From: Betaproteobacteria bacterium HGW-Betaproteobacteria-3
GTDB taxonomy: Bacteria > Pseudomonadota > Gammaproteobacteria > Burkholderiales > Burkholderiaceae_C
Reading direction: 5' to 3'
Length of the DNA stretch: 64,000 nt
Assembly (NCBI GenBank): GCA_002842205.1
Contig: PHCI01000015.1
Coordinates: 25,048 to 89,047 of the forward strand
The notes beneath the pieces are model-generated. The model was not told where the DNA came from. It did not search any database and was given only the letters and a program-made list of their open reading frames with translations. The number at the start of each line of letters is the position of its first letter. Position 1 is the stretch's first letter. The position numbers and the translations under genes were made by a program. This document shows, piece after piece, positions 1 to 11,248 of the stretch.

Positions 1-1874
1 CCCAGCACACGCAGCACTTTCCAGCCGGGGCGCGTTTCCCCCAGGGGGCGCACCACCGCATGAAACCCCTGAATGCGGCCCTCGGCATTGACCAACGTAC
101 CCGGTGTTTCCGTGAACGGGGAGATCGGCAGCAGCACGTCGCTGATGTCGAGGTTGGCCTTGAACGGGCTCAACGTCACCACCATGTCCGCCTGGCGCAA
201 GGCGGCGTTTGCCGACAAGCCCGCAGCCGAATCGAACGCGGGCTCGGCATGCAGCAAAATCGCCGCCTTGAGCCCGCCTGACAGCATTTGGGCTGCGTTT
301 TTGCCGCCAGACTTCGGTTGTGCGCCAACCAGTTGTGCCCCAACCGTATTGGCCGCCTCGGTCAGGTAGCCCACACTGGCGCCGACTTGTTCGCCAATCC
401 ATTGCGCGAGCGCCAGCAGGCTTGTCGCACGGGCATGGTGCGCGGCACCGTTGCCCAGCAGCACAGCCTTGGTGCCATTGCCCGACAACAGGGACTGGGC
501 CATCGCCCTGGCCGGCCCCGACGCGTTACCCGGTGCGGGCGCTGCAATGCCTTTTTCTTCAGCAATGGCAGCGGCGAGGTCGGCAAGCGCTTGGGGCCAT
601 TGCCCCGGACTGCAAAGCAGCGCGTTGGCGACCGGCATGGCCCAATCCGGCCTGTCGGCATCGACCACGTTCACCGCGCAACCCTTGCGGGCGGCCTGCC
701 GCACACGCTGCGCCATCAGGGGATGGTCCTTGCGCAGATTGGAACCCACCACCAGAACGCGCTGCAGCGTGGACAGTGCAGCGATGGACGTCCCCAGCCA
801 GCGGGCGGTCGGCGTCACGTCGTCAAATTCTGCATGGCGCAAGCGGTGGTCAATGTTGTCACTGCCCAGACCACGGACCAGGGCGCCCGCGAGGTGCAGT
901 TCTTCCAGCGTGCTGTGCGGGCTGACCAGCGCACCAATGGCAGCGGCGCCATGGTCGGCCTTGATCTGCTTCAAACCATTGGCCACATATTCCAGGGCCG
1001 TTTGCCAATCGACAGTCTTCCACTCACCGCCCTGCTTGAGCATGGGTTGCGTCAGTCGTTCGTCGCCGTTGAGCGCCTCGTAGGAAAAGCGATCGCGGTC
1101 GGCAATCCAGCATTCGTTGACGTCATCGTTTTCGAACGGAACCACGCGCATGACCTTGTTGTTCTTGACCTGAACGATCAGGTTGGCGCCCGTTGAGTCG
1201 TGGGGGCTGACCGATTTGCGGCGGGACAGTTCCCAGGTGCGCGCGCTGTAGCGGAACGGCTTGCTGGTCAACGCGCCGACCGGGCAGATGTCAATCATGT
1301 TGCCCGACAGTTCCGAGTCCACGGTGTCGGCCAGCATCGTCGTGATCTCGGAGTGCTCGCCGCGATGGATCATGCCGAGTTCCATGACGCCAGCGACTTC
1401 CTGACCAAAGCGCACACAGCGGGTGCAATGGATGCACCGGCTCATTTCTTCCATCGAAATGAGCGGCCCGACGTCCTTGTGGACCACGACGCGCTTTTCT
1501 TCCTGGTAGCGCGACGCCGATCCACCATAGCCCACGGCCAGGTCCTGCAACTGGCATTCGCCACCCTGGTCGCAGATCGGGCAGTCCAGCGGGTGGTTGA
1601 TGAGCAGGAACTCCATCACCGATTGCTGCGCCTTGATGGCCTTGTCGCTCTTGGTCCGGACGATCATGCCCTGCGTCACCGGTGTGGCACACGCCGGCAT
1701 GGGTTTGGGCGCCTTTTCGATGTCGACCAGACACATCCGGCAGTTGGCAGCGATCGAGAGCTTCTTGTGATAGCAGAAATGGGGTATGTAGGTGCCCGCC
1801 TTTTCGGCGGCGTGCATGACCATGCTGCCTTCCAGCACCTCCACTTTCTGCCCGTCGAGTTCTATTTCAACCAT
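1..1874 (-). CDS. nuoG: NADH-quinone oxidoreductase subunit G (partial, C-terminus beyond left edge)
   Basis: This is the large iron-sulfur subunit of the peripheral arm of respiratory complex I, which passes electrons from NADH toward quinone. About 624 codons are visible and the frame stays open to base 1. The N-terminal [2Fe-2S] ligands are Cys34, Cys45, Cys48 and Cys62 (motif NCRMC). A DCPICDQGGEC cluster motif follows near residue 95, and CIHCTRC near residue 150. The start ATG at 1874 opens MVEIELDGQKVEV, a normal NuoG N-terminus, 14 bases after the nuoF stop. It is the last visible gene of the nuoABCDEFG run. Identification is firm; only the C-terminal part is missing. Confidence 0.96.
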   Translation of the reverse strand, partial: MVEIELDGQKVEVLEGSMVMHAAEKAGTYIPHFCYHKKLSIAANCRMCLVDIEKAPKPMPACATPVTQGMIVRTKSDKAIKAQQSVMEFLLINHPLDCPICDQGGECQLQDLAVGYGGSASRYQEEKRVVVHKDVGPLISMEEMSRCIHCTRCVRFGQEVAGVMELGMIHRGEHSEITTMLADTVDSELSGNMIDICPVGALTSKPFRYSARTWELSRRKSVSPHDSTGANLIVQVKNNKVMRVVPFENDDVNECWIADRDRFSYEALNGDERLTQPMLKQGGEWKTVDWQTALEYVANGLKQIKADHGAAAIGALVSPHSTLEELHLAGALVRGLGSDNIDHRLRHAEFDDVTPTARWLGTSIAALSTLQRVLVVGSNLRKDHPLMAQRVRQAARKGCAVNVVDADRPDWAMPVANALLCSPGQWPQALADLAAAIAEEKGIAAPAPGNASGPARAMAQSLLSGNGTKAVLLGNGAAHHARATSLLALAQWIGEQVGASVGYLTEAANTVGAQLVGAQPKSGGKNAAQMLSGGLKAAILLHAEPAFDSAAGLSANAALRQADMVVTLSPFKANLDISDVLLPISPFTETPGTLVNAEGRIQGFHAVVRPLGETRPGWKVLRVL

Positions 1875-1888
1875 GTTGTGCAGTTCAA

Positions 1889-3241
1889 TCAGATGTAAGC
1901 CGGGACCATGCAGGTCTTGTGCTCCACGTGGTATTCAAATTCAGGCCGGAAATGCTTGAGCATGGCCCGCACCGGCATCGCTGCCGCGTCGCCCAGTGCA
2001 CAAATGGTGCGTCCCTGGATGTTGTCGGCCACCGAGTTCAGCAAGTCCATGTCGCTGGCACGACCCTGCCCGTTTTCGATTCGGTCTACCACGCGCCACA
2101 GCCAACCCGTGCCTTCGCGGCAAGGTGTGCACTGGCCACAGGACTCGTGCATGTAGAAATAGCTGAGCCGCTGCAGCGACTTGACCATGCAGCGACTGTC
2201 GTCCAGCACGATGACCGCGCCCGAACCCAGCATGGAGCCTGCTTTGGCGATGGAGTCGTAGTCCATGGTGCAGTCCATCATGACGGAGGCCGGCAGCACC
2301 GGCGCCGAAGAGCCACCCGGAATCACAGCCTTGAGCTTGCGGCCTTTGCGAACACCGCCTGCCAGTTCCAGCAAAGTTGCGAACGGCGTGCCCATGGGAA
2401 CCTCAAAATTGCCGGGCATCTCGACGTCGCCCGACACCGAATAAATTTTGGTTCCGCCGTTATTGGGTTTGCCGCATTCCAGATAGGCCTGCCCGCCATT
2501 GCGGATGATCCATGGCACGGCAGCAAAGGTTTCGGTGTTGTTGATGGTGGTCGGCTTGCCGTACAGGCCAAAACTTGCGGGAAATGGCGGTTTGAAACGC
2601 GGCTGGCCTTTTTTACCCTCAAGCGACTCCAGCAATGCCGTTTCTTCGCCACAGATGTAGGCCCCGAACCCATGCGCAGCATGCAACTGGAAACTGAAGG
2701 GGCTGCCAAGAATCCGGTCGCCCAGCAGGCCTGCCGCGCGCGCCTCTTCGAGCGCTTCTTCAAACCGGTCATAGGTCTGAAAAATCTCGCCGTGGATGTA
2801 GTTGTAGCCCACGTTGATGCCCATCGCATAGGCGGCAATGGCCATGCCTTCGATCACGATGTGCGGATTGAACTGAAGGATGTCGCGGTCCTTGCAGGTC
2901 CCGGGTTCACCTTCGTCAGAGTTGCAGACCAGGTATTTCTGGCCCGGAAACTGGCGGGGCATGAAGCTCCACTTCAGGCCGGTCGGGAAGCCCGCACCGC
3001 CACGACCCCGCAAGGCGGATTCCTTGACCGTCGCGATGACCTGTTCCTGCGTCAGGCCTTCGGCGCCGTCCTGGCCAAGCACCCGGCGCAACGCCTGATA
3101 GCCGCCCCGGGCCATGTAGTCCTTGAGGTGCCAGTTGGTGCCATCGAGCCCGGCATAGATCTGCGGACGGATGTGCCGTCCGTGAAAACAGGTCTGGACC
3201 CCGGTCGCCTGGAACTGCGACAACACTTGCGATGCATTCAT
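1889..3241 (-). CDS. nuoF: NADH-quinone oxidoreductase subunit F
   Basis: NuoF binds NADH and FMN and carries the N3 [4Fe-4S] cluster, the entry point for electrons into complex I. The 450-residue protein has the glycine-rich nucleotide loop [10 protein letters not shown] near residue 78. Its cluster ligands sit in ESCGQCTPC (Cys368, 371, 374) with a fourth cysteine at 414. The length is normal for beta-proteobacterial NuoF. Its start overlaps the nuoE stop by one base, so translation is probably coupled. Confidence 0.97.
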   Translation of the reverse strand: MNASQVLSQFQATGVQTCFHGRHIRPQIYAGLDGTNWHLKDYMARGGYQALRRVLGQDGAEGLTQEQVIATVKESALRGRGGAGFPTGLKWSFMPRQFPGQKYLVCNSDEGEPGTCKDRDILQFNPHIVIEGMAIAAYAMGINVGYNYIHGEIFQTYDRFEEALEEARAAGLLGDRILGSPFSFQLHAAHGFGAYICGEETALLESLEGKKGQPRFKPPFPASFGLYGKPTTINNTETFAAVPWIIRNGGQAYLECGKPNNGGTKIYSVSGDVEMPGNFEVPMGTPFATLLELAGGVRKGRKLKAVIPGGSSAPVLPASVMMDCTMDYDSIAKAGSMLGSGAVIVLDDSRCMVKSLQRLSYFYMHESCGQCTPCREGTGWLWRVVDRIENGQGRASDMDLLNSVADNIQGRTICALGDAAAMPVRAMLKHFRPEFEYHVEHKTCMVPAYI

Positions 3242-3729
3242 CAGGATGCCTCGGCTTTCCGCAAGCCATCGATCAACTGATCGAGCTTTTCATTGCTCAT
3301 GAAGCTGCACATCACGCGGTCGTTGACCAGCATCACCGGCGAGTCCGCGCAGGCACCCAGGCACTCGCTTTGTTGTAGCGTGAACAGTCCGTCGGGGGTC
3401 GTTTCACCCATCGAAACCCCCAGACGATGCTCGAGATGCTTCAATGCCCTGCCACCGTCGCGCAACTGGCAAGGCAGATTGGTGCAGACATTGAGCTTGT
3501 AGCGCCCGACAGCCTGCTGGTTGTACATGTTGTAGAACGTGGTGACCTCATGCACCGCGATCACGGGCATGTCAAGGTAAGCCGCGATTTCACGCTCGCT
3601 TTCCTCGCTCACGTATCCCTGCTCCTGCTGCACGATGGCAAGGCAGGCCATCACGGCAGACGGCTTCTGGTCGGCGGGATATTTTGCGACTTCACGGTCA
3701 AGGCGCACCCTGGTTGCGTCAGAAATCAT
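3241..3729 (-). CDS. nuoE: NADH-quinone oxidoreductase subunit E
   Basis: NuoE is the 24-kDa-type thioredoxin-fold subunit of complex I that holds the N1a [2Fe-2S] cluster beside NuoF. The 162-residue product has the expected paired cysteine motifs, CTNLPC in the middle and CLGAC toward the C-terminus, each giving two ligands. It overlaps nuoD by 4 bases upstream and nuoF by one base downstream. Length and motifs are ordinary for the family. Confidence 0.96.
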   Translation of the reverse strand: MISDATRVRLDREVAKYPADQKPSAVMACLAIVQQEQGYVSEESEREIAAYLDMPVIAVHEVTTFYNMYNQQAVGRYKLNVCTNLPCQLRDGGRALKHLEHRLGVSMGETTPDGLFTLQQSECLGACADSPVMLVNDRVMCSFMSNEKLDQLIDGLRKAEAS

Positions 3730-4979
3730 CGGTCGATTTCTCCAAAAACAATGTCCATCGTGCCGATCACGGCCACCGCGTCGGCAATCATGTGGCCACG
3801 CGACATCTCGTCCATCGCGGCAAGATGCGCAAAGCCCGGCGGCCGGATCTTCAACCGGTAGGGCTTGTTGGCACCGTCGCTCACGATATAAATCCCGAAC
3901 TCGCCCTTGGGGTGTTCGACGGCGGCATAGGCTTCGCCTTCAGGCACGTGAAAGCCTTCGGTGAACAGCTTGAAATGGTGGATGAGTTCTTCCATGTTGG
4001 ATTTCATGGACTCGCGGTCGGGTGCAGCCACCTTGTGGTTGGACGTGATGACCGGCCCGGGATTGACGCGCAACCAGTCCACACATTGCTTGATGATGCG
4101 GTTGGCCTGGCGCATTTCCTCGACGCGAACCAGGTAGCGGTCATAGCAGTCGCCGGTCTTGCCCACGGGAATGTCAAAATCCATGCGGCCGTAAACGTCA
4201 TAGGGTTGCCGCTTGCGCAAATCCCAGGCGATGCCGGACCCGCGCAACATGGCACCGGTGAACCCCAGATTGAGCGCGCGCTCGGGCGTCACCACGCCGA
4301 TGCCCACGGTACGCTGCTTCCAGATACGGTTGTCAGTGAGCAGTGTTTCGTATTCGTCGACGTATTTGGGAAACTTGGCGCAGAAGTCATCGATGAAATC
4401 GAGCAGCGAGCCCTGCCGGTTTTCGTTCAGTGCGGCAATCGCCTTGGCATTGCGGATCTTGTTGGCCTTGTATTGCGGCATGGTATCGGGCAGGTCACGG
4501 TAGACACCGCCCGGCCGGAAATACGCAGCATGCATGCGCGCCCCAGAGACTGCTTCGTACATGTCAAACAGCGCTTCACGCTCGCGAAAGCAGTAGATGA
4601 GGATGTTCATCGCACCGCAATCGAGTCCGTGTGCACCGAGCCACAGCAGGTGGTTCAGCAGCCGGGTGATCTCGGCGAACATCACACGGATGTATTGCGC
4701 GCGCTCGGGGACCTCCAGGCCCATGAGCTTTTCAATCGCCAGGCAGTAGGCATGCTCGTTGGACATCATCGACACATAGTCGAGACGGTCCATGTAGGGC
4801 AATGACTGGATGTAGGTTTTGCTCTCGGCCAGTTTTTCGGTGGCACGGTGCAGCAGGCCGATGTGCGGGTCGGCGCGCTGGATGACCTCGCCGTCCAGTT
4901 CCAGCACCAGTCGCAGCACGCCGTGCGCCGCCGGGTGCTGCGGACCGAAGTTGAGGGTGTAGTTTTTGATTTCAGCCAT
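3726..4979 (-). CDS. nuoD: NADH-quinone oxidoreductase subunit D
   Basis: NuoD (49-kDa subunit) forms the quinone-binding pocket of complex I together with NuoB. The 417-residue protein begins [20 protein letters not shown], the standard NuoD opening with the GPQHPAAHG motif at the quinone site. The C-terminus ends [12 protein letters not shown], also typical. The gene lies 12 bases downstream of nuoC and overlaps nuoE. Nothing unusual is seen. Confidence 0.97.
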   Translation of the reverse strand: MAEIKNYTLNFGPQHPAAHGVLRLVLELDGEVIQRADPHIGLLHRATEKLAESKTYIQSLPYMDRLDYVSMMSNEHAYCLAIEKLMGLEVPERAQYIRVMFAEITRLLNHLLWLGAHGLDCGAMNILIYCFREREALFDMYEAVSGARMHAAYFRPGGVYRDLPDTMPQYKANKIRNAKAIAALNENRQGSLLDFIDDFCAKFPKYVDEYETLLTDNRIWKQRTVGIGVVTPERALNLGFTGAMLRGSGIAWDLRKRQPYDVYGRMDFDIPVGKTGDCYDRYLVRVEEMRQANRIIKQCVDWLRVNPGPVITSNHKVAAPDRESMKSNMEELIHHFKLFTEGFHVPEGEAYAAVEHPKGEFGIYIVSDGANKPYRLKIRPPGFAHLAAMDEMSRGHMIADAVAVIGTMDIVFGEIDR

Positions 4980-4991
4980 GGATCATGCTGC

Positions 4992-5600
4992 TCAGTGCAG
5001 ACCACCGTAGTTGTCTTCGCGAATGATGCGCGGGGTGATCTCGCGGGGTTCGATCGTCACCGGCTGGTAGATGACACGCTTTTGCTCCGCGTCATAGCGC
5101 ATTTCCACGTGTCCCGACGTCGGGAAATCCTTGCGAAACGGATGCCCGATAAAACCGTAGTCGGTGAGGATGCGGCGCAGGTCGTTGTGCCCGTCAAACA
5201 CGATGCCGTACAAATCGAAAGCCTCGCGCTCAAACCAGTTGGCCGAACTCCAGATGCTGTTGAGCGATGCCACCACTGGAAGATCGTCGTCGGGACAAAA
5301 CACCTTGAGTCGCACACGCTGGTTCAGCGACACGGACAACAGGTGCGACACCACACAATAGCGCGCACCTTCGTGAAGGCCATTTCCGTACTCGGAGTAG
5401 TCAACACCGCACAGGTCGATGAGTTGCTCAAACCGGAGATCTGCCGCGTCCCGCAACAACGTGGCGGCGGCAAGATAGTCGGTCGCGGCCACCACAACGG
5501 TCACCTCGCCCAGGTTGACGCGGATCTGGCGGATCTTGTCGCCCAGGCGAGCTTGCAGGGCCCCCTTGAGCGCTTCCGGTTCTACAGCAAACACAGTCAT
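4992..5600 (-). CDS. nuoC: NADH-quinone oxidoreductase subunit C
   Basis: NuoC is the 30-kDa-type subunit of the peripheral arm, a structural partner of NuoD. The 202-residue protein carries the family motifs [14 protein letters not shown] near residue 120 and GHPFRKDFP near residue 150. Separate nuoC and nuoD genes, not the fused enterobacterial form, fit a betaproteobacterium. It sits 10 bases after nuoB. Confidence 0.96.
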   Translation of the reverse strand: MTVFAVEPEALKGALQARLGDKIRQIRVNLGEVTVVVAATDYLAAATLLRDAADLRFEQLIDLCGVDYSEYGNGLHEGARYCVVSHLLSVSLNQRVRLKVFCPDDDLPVVASLNSIWSSANWFEREAFDLYGIVFDGHNDLRRILTDYGFIGHPFRKDFPTSGHVEMRYDAEQKRVIYQPVTIEPREITPRIIREDNYGGLH

Positions 5601-5610
5601 CTCGGGACTT

Positions 5611-6090
5611 TCAGGCGCGGGCTATGGTATGGGTGCGGCGGATCTTCTGCTGCAACTGGATGATCCCGTACAACAAGGCTTCAGCCGTCGGTGGGCAGCC
5701 GGGCACGTACACATCGACCGGCACGATGCGGTCACAACCGCGCACCACCGAGTAGCTGTAGTGATAGTAGCCCCCACCATTGGCGCACGATCCCATGCTC
5801 AGCACCCAGCGTGGCTCGGACATCTGGTCATAAACCTTGCGCAGTGCGGGCGCCATCTTGTTGCACAGTGTGCCCGCCACGATCATGAGGTCACTCTGGC
5901 GCGGACTGGGACGGAACAGCATCCCGAACCGGTCGATGTCGTAACGGGCGGCACCGGCGTGCATCATTTCGACCGCACAACAGGCCAGCCCGAACGTCAT
6001 CGGCCACAACGAACCCGTTTTGGCCCAGTTCACCACGGCGTCATAGCTCGTGGTGACAAAGCCTTCTTTCAGTACGCCTTCAATCGCCAT
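5611..6090 (-). CDS. nuoB: NADH-quinone oxidoreductase subunit B
   Basis: NuoB (PSST subunit) carries the terminal N2 [4Fe-4S] cluster next to the quinone pocket. The start at 6090 gives a 159-residue protein opening [15 protein letters not shown], as in beta-proteobacterial homologues; an in-frame upstream start would add 13 residues unlike the family. Cluster ligands are visible as the tandem cysteines in LACCAVEM, then GSCANGGG and PGCPPT. It lies between nuoA and nuoC in the same direction. Confidence 0.96.
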   Translation of the reverse strand: MAIEGVLKEGFVTTSYDAVVNWAKTGSLWPMTFGLACCAVEMMHAGAARYDIDRFGMLFRPSPRQSDLMIVAGTLCNKMAPALRKVYDQMSEPRWVLSMGSCANGGGYYHYSYSVVRGCDRIVPVDVYVPGCPPTAEALLYGIIQLQQKIRRTHTIARA

Positions 6091-6129
6091 ACATGCTCCC
6101 GGCTGCGGCCGCGTTGGCCACTGCCTCAA

Positions 6130-6489
6130 TCATTCCCAGTCGAGGGCACCTTTTTTCCACTCGTAGACGAAGCCCACGACTAGGATGCCCAGAAAAACCA
6201 TCATGGCCCAGAAACCGGCCGCCCCGATTTCCTTGAGCGTGACCGCCCATGGGAAGAGGAATGCGATTTCCAGATCAAACAGGATGAAAAGAATGGCGAC
6301 GAGGTAATACCGGACGTCGAACTTCATGCGGGCATCTTCAAACGCCTCGAAGCCGCATTCGTAAGGAGAGTTTTTGGCGTCATCGGGGCGGTTGGGCCCC
6401 AGGAAATATCCGAGCACCTGCGGGACAATGCCCACCCCCACACCGACAAGAATGAACAACAGAACGGGGAGATACTGATCAAGGTTCAT
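6130..6489 (-). CDS. nuoA: NADH-quinone oxidoreductase subunit A
   Basis: NuoA is a small membrane subunit of complex I at the junction between membrane and peripheral arms. The 119-residue product beginning [16 protein letters not shown] has three hydrophobic segments and the conserved loop [14 protein letters not shown] chose the ATG at 6489 because the ten residues encoded upstream do not look like NuoA. It is the first gene of the nuo run, downstream of a tRNA-Leu gene. Confidence 0.94.
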   Translation of the reverse strand: MNLDQYLPVLLFILVGVGVGIVPQVLGYFLGPNRPDDAKNSPYECGFEAFEDARMKFDVRYYLVAILFILFDLEIAFLFPWAVTLKEIGAAGFWAMMVFLGILVVGFVYEWKKGALDWE

Positions 6490-6542
6490 CTTGGGTTCTG
6501 GATCACCATGAAAGCCCACGCAAGCGCAGACCCACTTTTTGT

Positions 6543-6627
6543 TGGTGCCGTCGGCGAGACTCGAACTCGCACAGCTTTCGCCACTACCCCCTCAAGATAG
6601 CGTGTCTACCAATTTCACCACGACGGC
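6543..6627 (-). tRNA. tRNA-Leu (GAG anticodon)
   Basis: The minus strand folds as an 85-nt class II tRNA including an encoded CCA end. The acceptor stem GCCGTCG pairs with CGACGGC. The anticodon stem CTATC/GGTAG encloses loop TTGAGGG, giving anticodon GAG for CUU/CUC leucine codons. A long variable arm and a T-arm with GTTCGAGTC are present. Its place between secG and nuoA is common in Burkholderiales. Confidence 0.96.
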
Positions 6628-6744
6628 GGTTTTCTCTGTCCGGATTGCATGAGGAACGCCGACTGGCTTGGCTGTCCGGGCAGACGGCTAGTTTACCTCG
6701 AAAACCCGACGTTTCCCGGGTAAGCGAGACCAATATCGCAGCAC

Positions 6745-7164
6745 TCAGCGCGTTGGAATCTGCCCGGCGCCCGAAGCGGGGAGCGCGGGTACGGAGGCAG
6801 CTTCAGCGGGGGGCGCGCTGGTGGCGCCGCCTGCAGGAATCTGGGCAGCGACACCGGAGGCTGCCGGCACAGGTGCGACCGCACCTGCGCGCTCCAGCAC
6901 ACTGTTGGAGGACGGGGTGGCTGGCGCCAGGTTGCCGAAATAGGCGAGCATCAAAGTACAGACGAAAAACACCACCGCCAGCACCGCTGTGGCGCGCGAC
7001 AGAAAGTTGGCGCTGCCGCTGGCGCCAAACAGGCTGCCGGAGCCGCCACTGCCAAACGCCGCCCCCATGTCGGCGCCCTTGCCATGCTGCACCAGAATCA
7101 GGCCGATCATCGCCAGGGCCGAGAGAATCTGCACGGCCAGCACGATGGTGAGTACGACGTTCAT
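6745..7164 (-). CDS. secG: Preprotein translocase subunit SecG
   Basis: SecG is the small accessory membrane subunit of the SecYEG protein-export channel. The 139-residue protein has two transmembrane segments (about residues 2-22 and 52-72) separated by the family-typical loop with GLILVQHGKGADMGAAFG. The long Ala/Pro/Val-rich C-terminal tail is common in Burkholderiales. The ATG at 7164 follows an AGGAG Shine-Dalgarno with 7-base spacing; a TTG one codon earlier is less likely. Confidence 0.95.
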   Translation of the reverse strand: MNVVLTIVLAVQILSALAMIGLILVQHGKGADMGAAFGSGGSGSLFGASGSANFLSRATAVLAVVFFVCTLMLAYFGNLAPATPSSNSVLERAGAVAPVPAASGVAAQIPAGGATSAPPAEAASVPALPASGAGQIPTR

Positions 7165-7202
7165 CAAATAACTCCTAAATACGTAGCAAACTTCAACCTG
7201 TT

Positions 7203-7940
7203 TCAGCGGGCTGAAGCAATAATTTTCAGAAAATCTTCAGGCTTGAGCGAAGCCCCGCCAATCAGGCCGCCATCGATGTCGGGCTGCGTCATCAGTTCGG
7301 CTGCGTTGCCTGCGTTCATGCTTCCGCCATACAGGATGCGGATGCGATCCGAATGGGCGCTGGCCGCATGCAACTGCGCCCGCAGCACCGCATGCACCTG
7401 CTGGGCCTGCTGGGGTGTGGCGGTTTTCCCGGTCCCGATGGCCCAGACCGGCTCATAGGCCACCACCACCTCGCTGATGCAGTGCCCGTTGGCATGAATC
7501 ACCGCCGCAAGCTGCCGTTTGACCACGTTCTCGGTATCGCCCGTCTCACGCTCAGCCAAGGTTTCCCCGACGCAGACAATCGGCGTGATGCCACAAGCCA
7601 GCGCCCGTTGTGCTTTCAAAGCCACCACCGCATCCGACTCGGCGTGATACTGCCGGCGCTCGGAATGCCCGACGATGGCATAGCGCACACCCAACTCGCG
7701 CAACATGGCCGCCGACACCTCGCCGGTGTAGGCCCCCTGCTCGTGTGCAGACACGTCTTGCGCACCGAGCGCGATGACATCGCCCGCCAACGCACCGACC
7801 TGGGCCAGATACGGAGCCGGGACACAGACCGCCACGTCACGGGCCGGACCGGACAGTCCGGCACGCAGCGCACCCATCAGGGCCTCGTTGGCAGCGAGGC
7901 TCCCGTTCATCTTCCAGTTTCCGGCAATCAGCTTTTTCAT
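7203..7940 (-). CDS. tpiA: Triosephosphate isomerase
   Basis: This cytosolic enzyme interconverts dihydroxyacetone phosphate and glyceraldehyde 3-phosphate in glycolysis. The 245-residue protein has all catalytic landmarks: Asn/Lys in AGNWKMNG near residue 10, His in IVGHSERR, Glu in [11 protein letters not shown], and the C-terminal phosphate loop LYGGSMN. It is 38 bases upstream of secG and four bases downstream of the quinone oxidoreductase gene, so the three are likely cotranscribed. Confidence 0.97.
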   Translation of the reverse strand: MKKLIAGNWKMNGSLAANEALMGALRAGLSGPARDVAVCVPAPYLAQVGALAGDVIALGAQDVSAHEQGAYTGEVSAAMLRELGVRYAIVGHSERRQYHAESDAVVALKAQRALACGITPIVCVGETLAERETGDTENVVKRQLAAVIHANGHCISEVVVAYEPVWAIGTGKTATPQQAQQVHAVLRAQLHAASAHSDRIRILYGGSMNAGNAAELMTQPDIDGGLIGGASLKPEDFLKIIASAR

Positions 7941-7944
7941 GGCT

Positions 7945-8949
7945 TCACCAGGTCAGGACGATCTTGCCGACATGCTGGTTGGTTTCCATCAGCGCGTGGG
8001 CTGCGGCAGCGCCGGACCCGTGTGCATCACCCTGTGCGGCAAACGTGCTGTGGATCACTGGCTTGATGGCTTTGGACGCCAGCAAAGGCCAGACTTTTTC
8101 GCGGAGCGCGCGGGCAATGTCGGCCTTGAACGCGACCGGCCGCGGGCGCAGGGTTGAGCCCGTGACCGTGAGTCGCTTGCGCAGCACCAGACCGGCGTTG
8201 ATCTCGCTTTTGATGCCCCCCTGCACGGCAATGATGACGAGACGGCCGTCTTCGGCCAGCGATTGCACCTCACGCGCCACATAGCTGCCCGCCACCATGT
8301 CCAGAATCACGTCAACGCCCGCACCACCGGTGATGCGTTTGACCTCTTCAACGAAATCGTGGGTCTTGTAGTTGATGGCTTCGTCCGCCCCGAGCGCACG
8401 GCAGGCCGCGCATTTTTCGTCGCTGCCCGCGGTGGCGATCACCCGCGCACCCAGCGCCTTGGCCATCTGGATCGCTGTCACGCCGATGCCGCTGGTGCCG
8501 CCCTGGATCAGGAGCGTTTCGCCGGGCTGCAGCCGCGCCCGGTCAAACACATTGCTCCAGACGGTGAAGAACGTCTCGGGCAAGGACGCGGCCTCGATGT
8601 CGGTCAGGCCGGCCGGTACCGGCAGGCACTGCCCGACGGGCGCCACGCAGAGTTCGGCATAGCCGCCCCCCGCCACCAGCGCGCACACACGGTCACCCAC
8701 TTTCAGACCGGCTGCCACCAGCGCCTGCACGTCCCCGGCGATGATTTCGCCAGCGACTTCCAGGCCCGGAATGTCCGAAGCGCCGGGTGGCACCGGGTAA
8801 TTGCCGGTGCGCTGCAGCACGTCCGGGCGGTTCACACCGCTGGCGGCCACGCGGATCAGCGCTTCACCGGCACCGGCCACCGGCGCAGGCCGCTCGCCCA
8901 CGCGCAGCACGTCCGGCGCACCGTACGAAGTGATTTCAATGGCTTTCAT
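7945..8949 (-). CDS. NAD(P)H quinone oxidoreductase, zinc-independent MDR family (Qor/PIG3 type)
   Basis: A medium-chain dehydrogenase/reductase of 334 residues, predicted to reduce quinones with NADPH. The Rossmann motif [12 protein letters not shown] is near residue 150, and [11 protein letters not shown] follows the cofactor region. The N-terminus [15 protein letters not shown] and the closing segment [17 protein letters not shown] match the PIG3-like branch. The structural and catalytic zinc-ligand cysteines of alcohol dehydrogenases are absent. The substrate cannot be read from sequence. Confidence 0.88.
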   Translation of the reverse strand: MKAIEITSYGAPDVLRVGERPAPVAGAGEALIRVAASGVNRPDVLQRTGNYPVPPGASDIPGLEVAGEIIAGDVQALVAAGLKVGDRVCALVAGGGYAELCVAPVGQCLPVPAGLTDIEAASLPETFFTVWSNVFDRARLQPGETLLIQGGTSGIGVTAIQMAKALGARVIATAGSDEKCAACRALGADEAINYKTHDFVEEVKRITGGAGVDVILDMVAGSYVAREVQSLAEDGRLVIIAVQGGIKSEINAGLVLRKRLTVTGSTLRPRPVAFKADIARALREKVWPLLASKAIKPVIHSTFAAQGDAHGSGAAAAHALMETNQHVGKIVLTW

Positions 8950-8967
8950 CGCAAGTCAGGCATGATT

Positions 8968-9007
8968 TATAGCGAAAGTCCGCTTCAAACGGATGTTTCT
9001 TGCTATA
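8968..9007. repeat. AT-rich hairpin between pnp and the quinone oxidoreductase gene
   Basis: Arms TATAGC at 8968 and GCTATA at 9002 enclose further paired segments (GAAAG/CTTTC-like and CCG/CGG), forming a stem-loop in a notably AT-rich 70-bp gap. It could act as a processing or weak termination structure 3' of pnp, but no T-tract follows. The ATAGCAA element resembles the dispersed repeat family found elsewhere in this window, though the GGCGGGGGC core is absent. Confidence 0.5.
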
Positions 9008-9021
9008 TTTTTAATATCAAA

Positions 9022-11145
9022 TCAGCTCTGCGCCCGTTCGGCGTCATACACCGGACGGTCCAGCAGCGCCTTCATCGACAGCTTGACACGGCCTTTTTCG
9101 TCGGTCTCGAGCACCTTGACGCGAACGATCTGGCCTTCCTTGAGGTAGTCGGTGACTTTCTCGACACGCTCGTGGGCAATCTGGCTGATGTGCAACAGGC
9201 CGTCCTTGCCGGGCAGCAGGTTAACCAGCGCGCCGAAGTCCAGAATCTTGGTGATCGGGCCTTCATAGACCTTGCCGATTTCGACTTCGGCGGTGATCTG
9301 CTCAATGCGGCGCCGGGCTTCGTCGGCCTTGGCGGCGTCGGTCGCAGCAATGGTGATGGTGCCGTCTTCGCCGATGTTGATCTGGCAGCCGGTTTCGTCG
9401 GTCAGCGCACGGATCACGGCGCCGCCCTTGCCGATCACGTCACGAATTTTTTCGGGGTTGATCTTCATGGTGTAGAGCTTGGGCGCAAAGTTGGACACTT
9501 CGGTCTTGGCTTCGCCCATGGCTTCCTGCATCTTGCCCAGAATGTGCATGCGCGCTTCCTTGGCCTGCGCCAGTGCCACCTGCATGATCTCCTTGGTGAT
9601 GCCCTGGATCTTGATGTCCATCTGCAGTGCGGTAATGCCGTTGGTGGTGCCCGCCACCTTGAAGTCCATGTCGCCCAGGTGATCTTCGTCGCCCAGAATG
9701 TCGGTCAGCACCGCAAAGCGGTTGCCGTCCTTGATCAGGCCCATGGCAATGCCGGCCACGTGCGCCTTCATCGGCACGCCTGCGTCCATCAGCGACAGGC
9801 AACCGCCGCACACCGACGCCATCGACGACGAGCCGTTGGATTCGGTGACTTCGGACACCACGCGCATGGTGTAGGGAAATTCTTCCTTGCTCGGCAGGCA
9901 GGCCACCAGCGCGCGCTTGGCCAGACGGCCGTGGCCGATCTCGCGGCGCTTCGGGGTGCCAAAACGACCCGCTTCACCTGTGGCGAAGGGAGGCATGTTG
10001 TAGTGCAGCATGAAGCGGTCTTCATACTCACCGGCCAGGGCGTCGATGCGCTGCGCGTCGCGCTCGGTGCCCAGCGTGGCCACCACCAGCGCCTGGGTTT
10101 CGCCGCGCGTGAACAACGCCGAACCATGGGTGCGTGGCAGCACACCGTTGCGGATTTCGATCGGGCGCACGGTGCGCGTGTCGCGGCCGTCAATACGCGG
10201 TTCGCCGGCCAGAATCTGGCCGCGCACGAGCTTGGCCTCAATGTCGAACAGCATGCTCTCGACCTTGACCGCATCGAACTCGACGCCGTCGGCCTTCAGG
10301 CCGGTCATCACGGCAGCGTAGGCTTCGCGGCAAGCCTGGGTGCGCGCCTGCTTGTTGCGGATCTGGTAGGCAGCGGTCAACCTGGCTTCGGCCAGCGCGC
10401 CCACTTTGGCAATCAGTGGCTCGTCGCGGGCTGGCGCCTGCCAGTCCCAGACCGGCTTGCCGGCATCGCGCACGAGTTCATGAATGGCGTTGATGGCGAT
10501 GTTGCCCTGCTCATGGCCAAACACCACGGCCCCGAGCATGATTTCCTCGGACAGCTGATTGGCTTCGGATTCGACCATCAGCACCGCGGCCTCTGTGCCC
10601 GCGACGACCAGATCCATCTGGCTGTCGAGCAACTGGGTTTGGCCGGGGTTGAGCACATACGCACCGTTGACGTAACCCACGCGCGCGGCACCGATCGGGC
10701 CATTGAACGGAATGCCGCTGATCGACAGCGCTGCGCTGGTCGCGATCATGGCGGCGATGTCGGCCTGCACTTCGGGGTTGAGGCTCAGCACATGAACAAT
10801 GACCTGCGTCTCGTTGTAGAAACCCTCAGGAAACAGCGGGCGGATCGGACGGTCAATCAGGCGACAGGTCAGGGTTTCGAGTTCGCTGGGGCGGCCTTCG
10901 CGCTTGAAAAAGCTGCCGGGAATCTTGCCCGCCGCGTAGGCCTTTTCGGTGTAGTCCACGGTCAGCGGGAAAAAATCCTGTCCCGGCTTGGCCGACTTGG
11001 ACGCCACCACGGTGGCCAGCACCACGGTGTCATCGATGTTGACGATCACGGCGCCGCCGGCCTGGCGGGCGATCTCGCCGGTTTCCATGACGACGGTCTT
11101 GTCGCCCCATTGGAAGGTCTTGGTCACTTTGTTGAAAATGCTCAT
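9022..11145 (-). CDS. pnp: Polyribonucleotide nucleotidyltransferase (PNPase)
   Basis: A 3'-5' exoribonuclease that phosphorolytically degrades RNA and acts with RNase E in the degradosome. The 707-residue protein opens [14 protein letters not shown] and contains two RNase PH domains, a KH domain with [10 protein letters not shown] near residue 560 and a C-terminal S1 domain ([16 protein letters not shown]). I chose the ATG at 11145 because upstream in-frame residues are not family-like. It lies downstream of rpsO, as in many bacteria, and has a long structured leader. Confidence 0.97.
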   Translation of the reverse strand: MSIFNKVTKTFQWGDKTVVMETGEIARQAGGAVIVNIDDTVVLATVVASKSAKPGQDFFPLTVDYTEKAYAAGKIPGSFFKREGRPSELETLTCRLIDRPIRPLFPEGFYNETQVIVHVLSLNPEVQADIAAMIATSAALSISGIPFNGPIGAARVGYVNGAYVLNPGQTQLLDSQMDLVVAGTEAAVLMVESEANQLSEEIMLGAVVFGHEQGNIAINAIHELVRDAGKPVWDWQAPARDEPLIAKVGALAEARLTAAYQIRNKQARTQACREAYAAVMTGLKADGVEFDAVKVESMLFDIEAKLVRGQILAGEPRIDGRDTRTVRPIEIRNGVLPRTHGSALFTRGETQALVVATLGTERDAQRIDALAGEYEDRFMLHYNMPPFATGEAGRFGTPKRREIGHGRLAKRALVACLPSKEEFPYTMRVVSEVTESNGSSSMASVCGGCLSLMDAGVPMKAHVAGIAMGLIKDGNRFAVLTDILGDEDHLGDMDFKVAGTTNGITALQMDIKIQGITKEIMQVALAQAKEARMHILGKMQEAMGEAKTEVSNFAPKLYTMKINPEKIRDVIGKGGAVIRALTDETGCQINIGEDGTITIAATDAAKADEARRRIEQITAEVEIGKVYEGPITKILDFGALVNLLPGKDGLLHISQIAHERVEKVTDYLKEGQIVRVKVLETDEKGRVKLSMKALLDRPVYDAERAQS

Positions 11146-11248
11146 GTCATGTCTCTCGTTGGCGGCAGCCGATCCGGCGGCCGAGGCTTTCACAAGCACG
11201 CTTGAGGCAGCGCGCGGGGCCCGGAGCCTGGCAGTCGAATCACGATGC

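Noticed and set aside
1919..3280. Long plus-strand open frame opposite nuoF
   Set aside because: A high-GC shadow of nuoF: low-complexity composition, no family resemblance, and nuoF is certain.
8263..11205. 980-codon plus-strand open frame opposite pnp
   Set aside because: Antisense shadow of pnp; rich in His, Gly and Ala as expected from reverse reading of GC-rich codons, with no recognisable domain.
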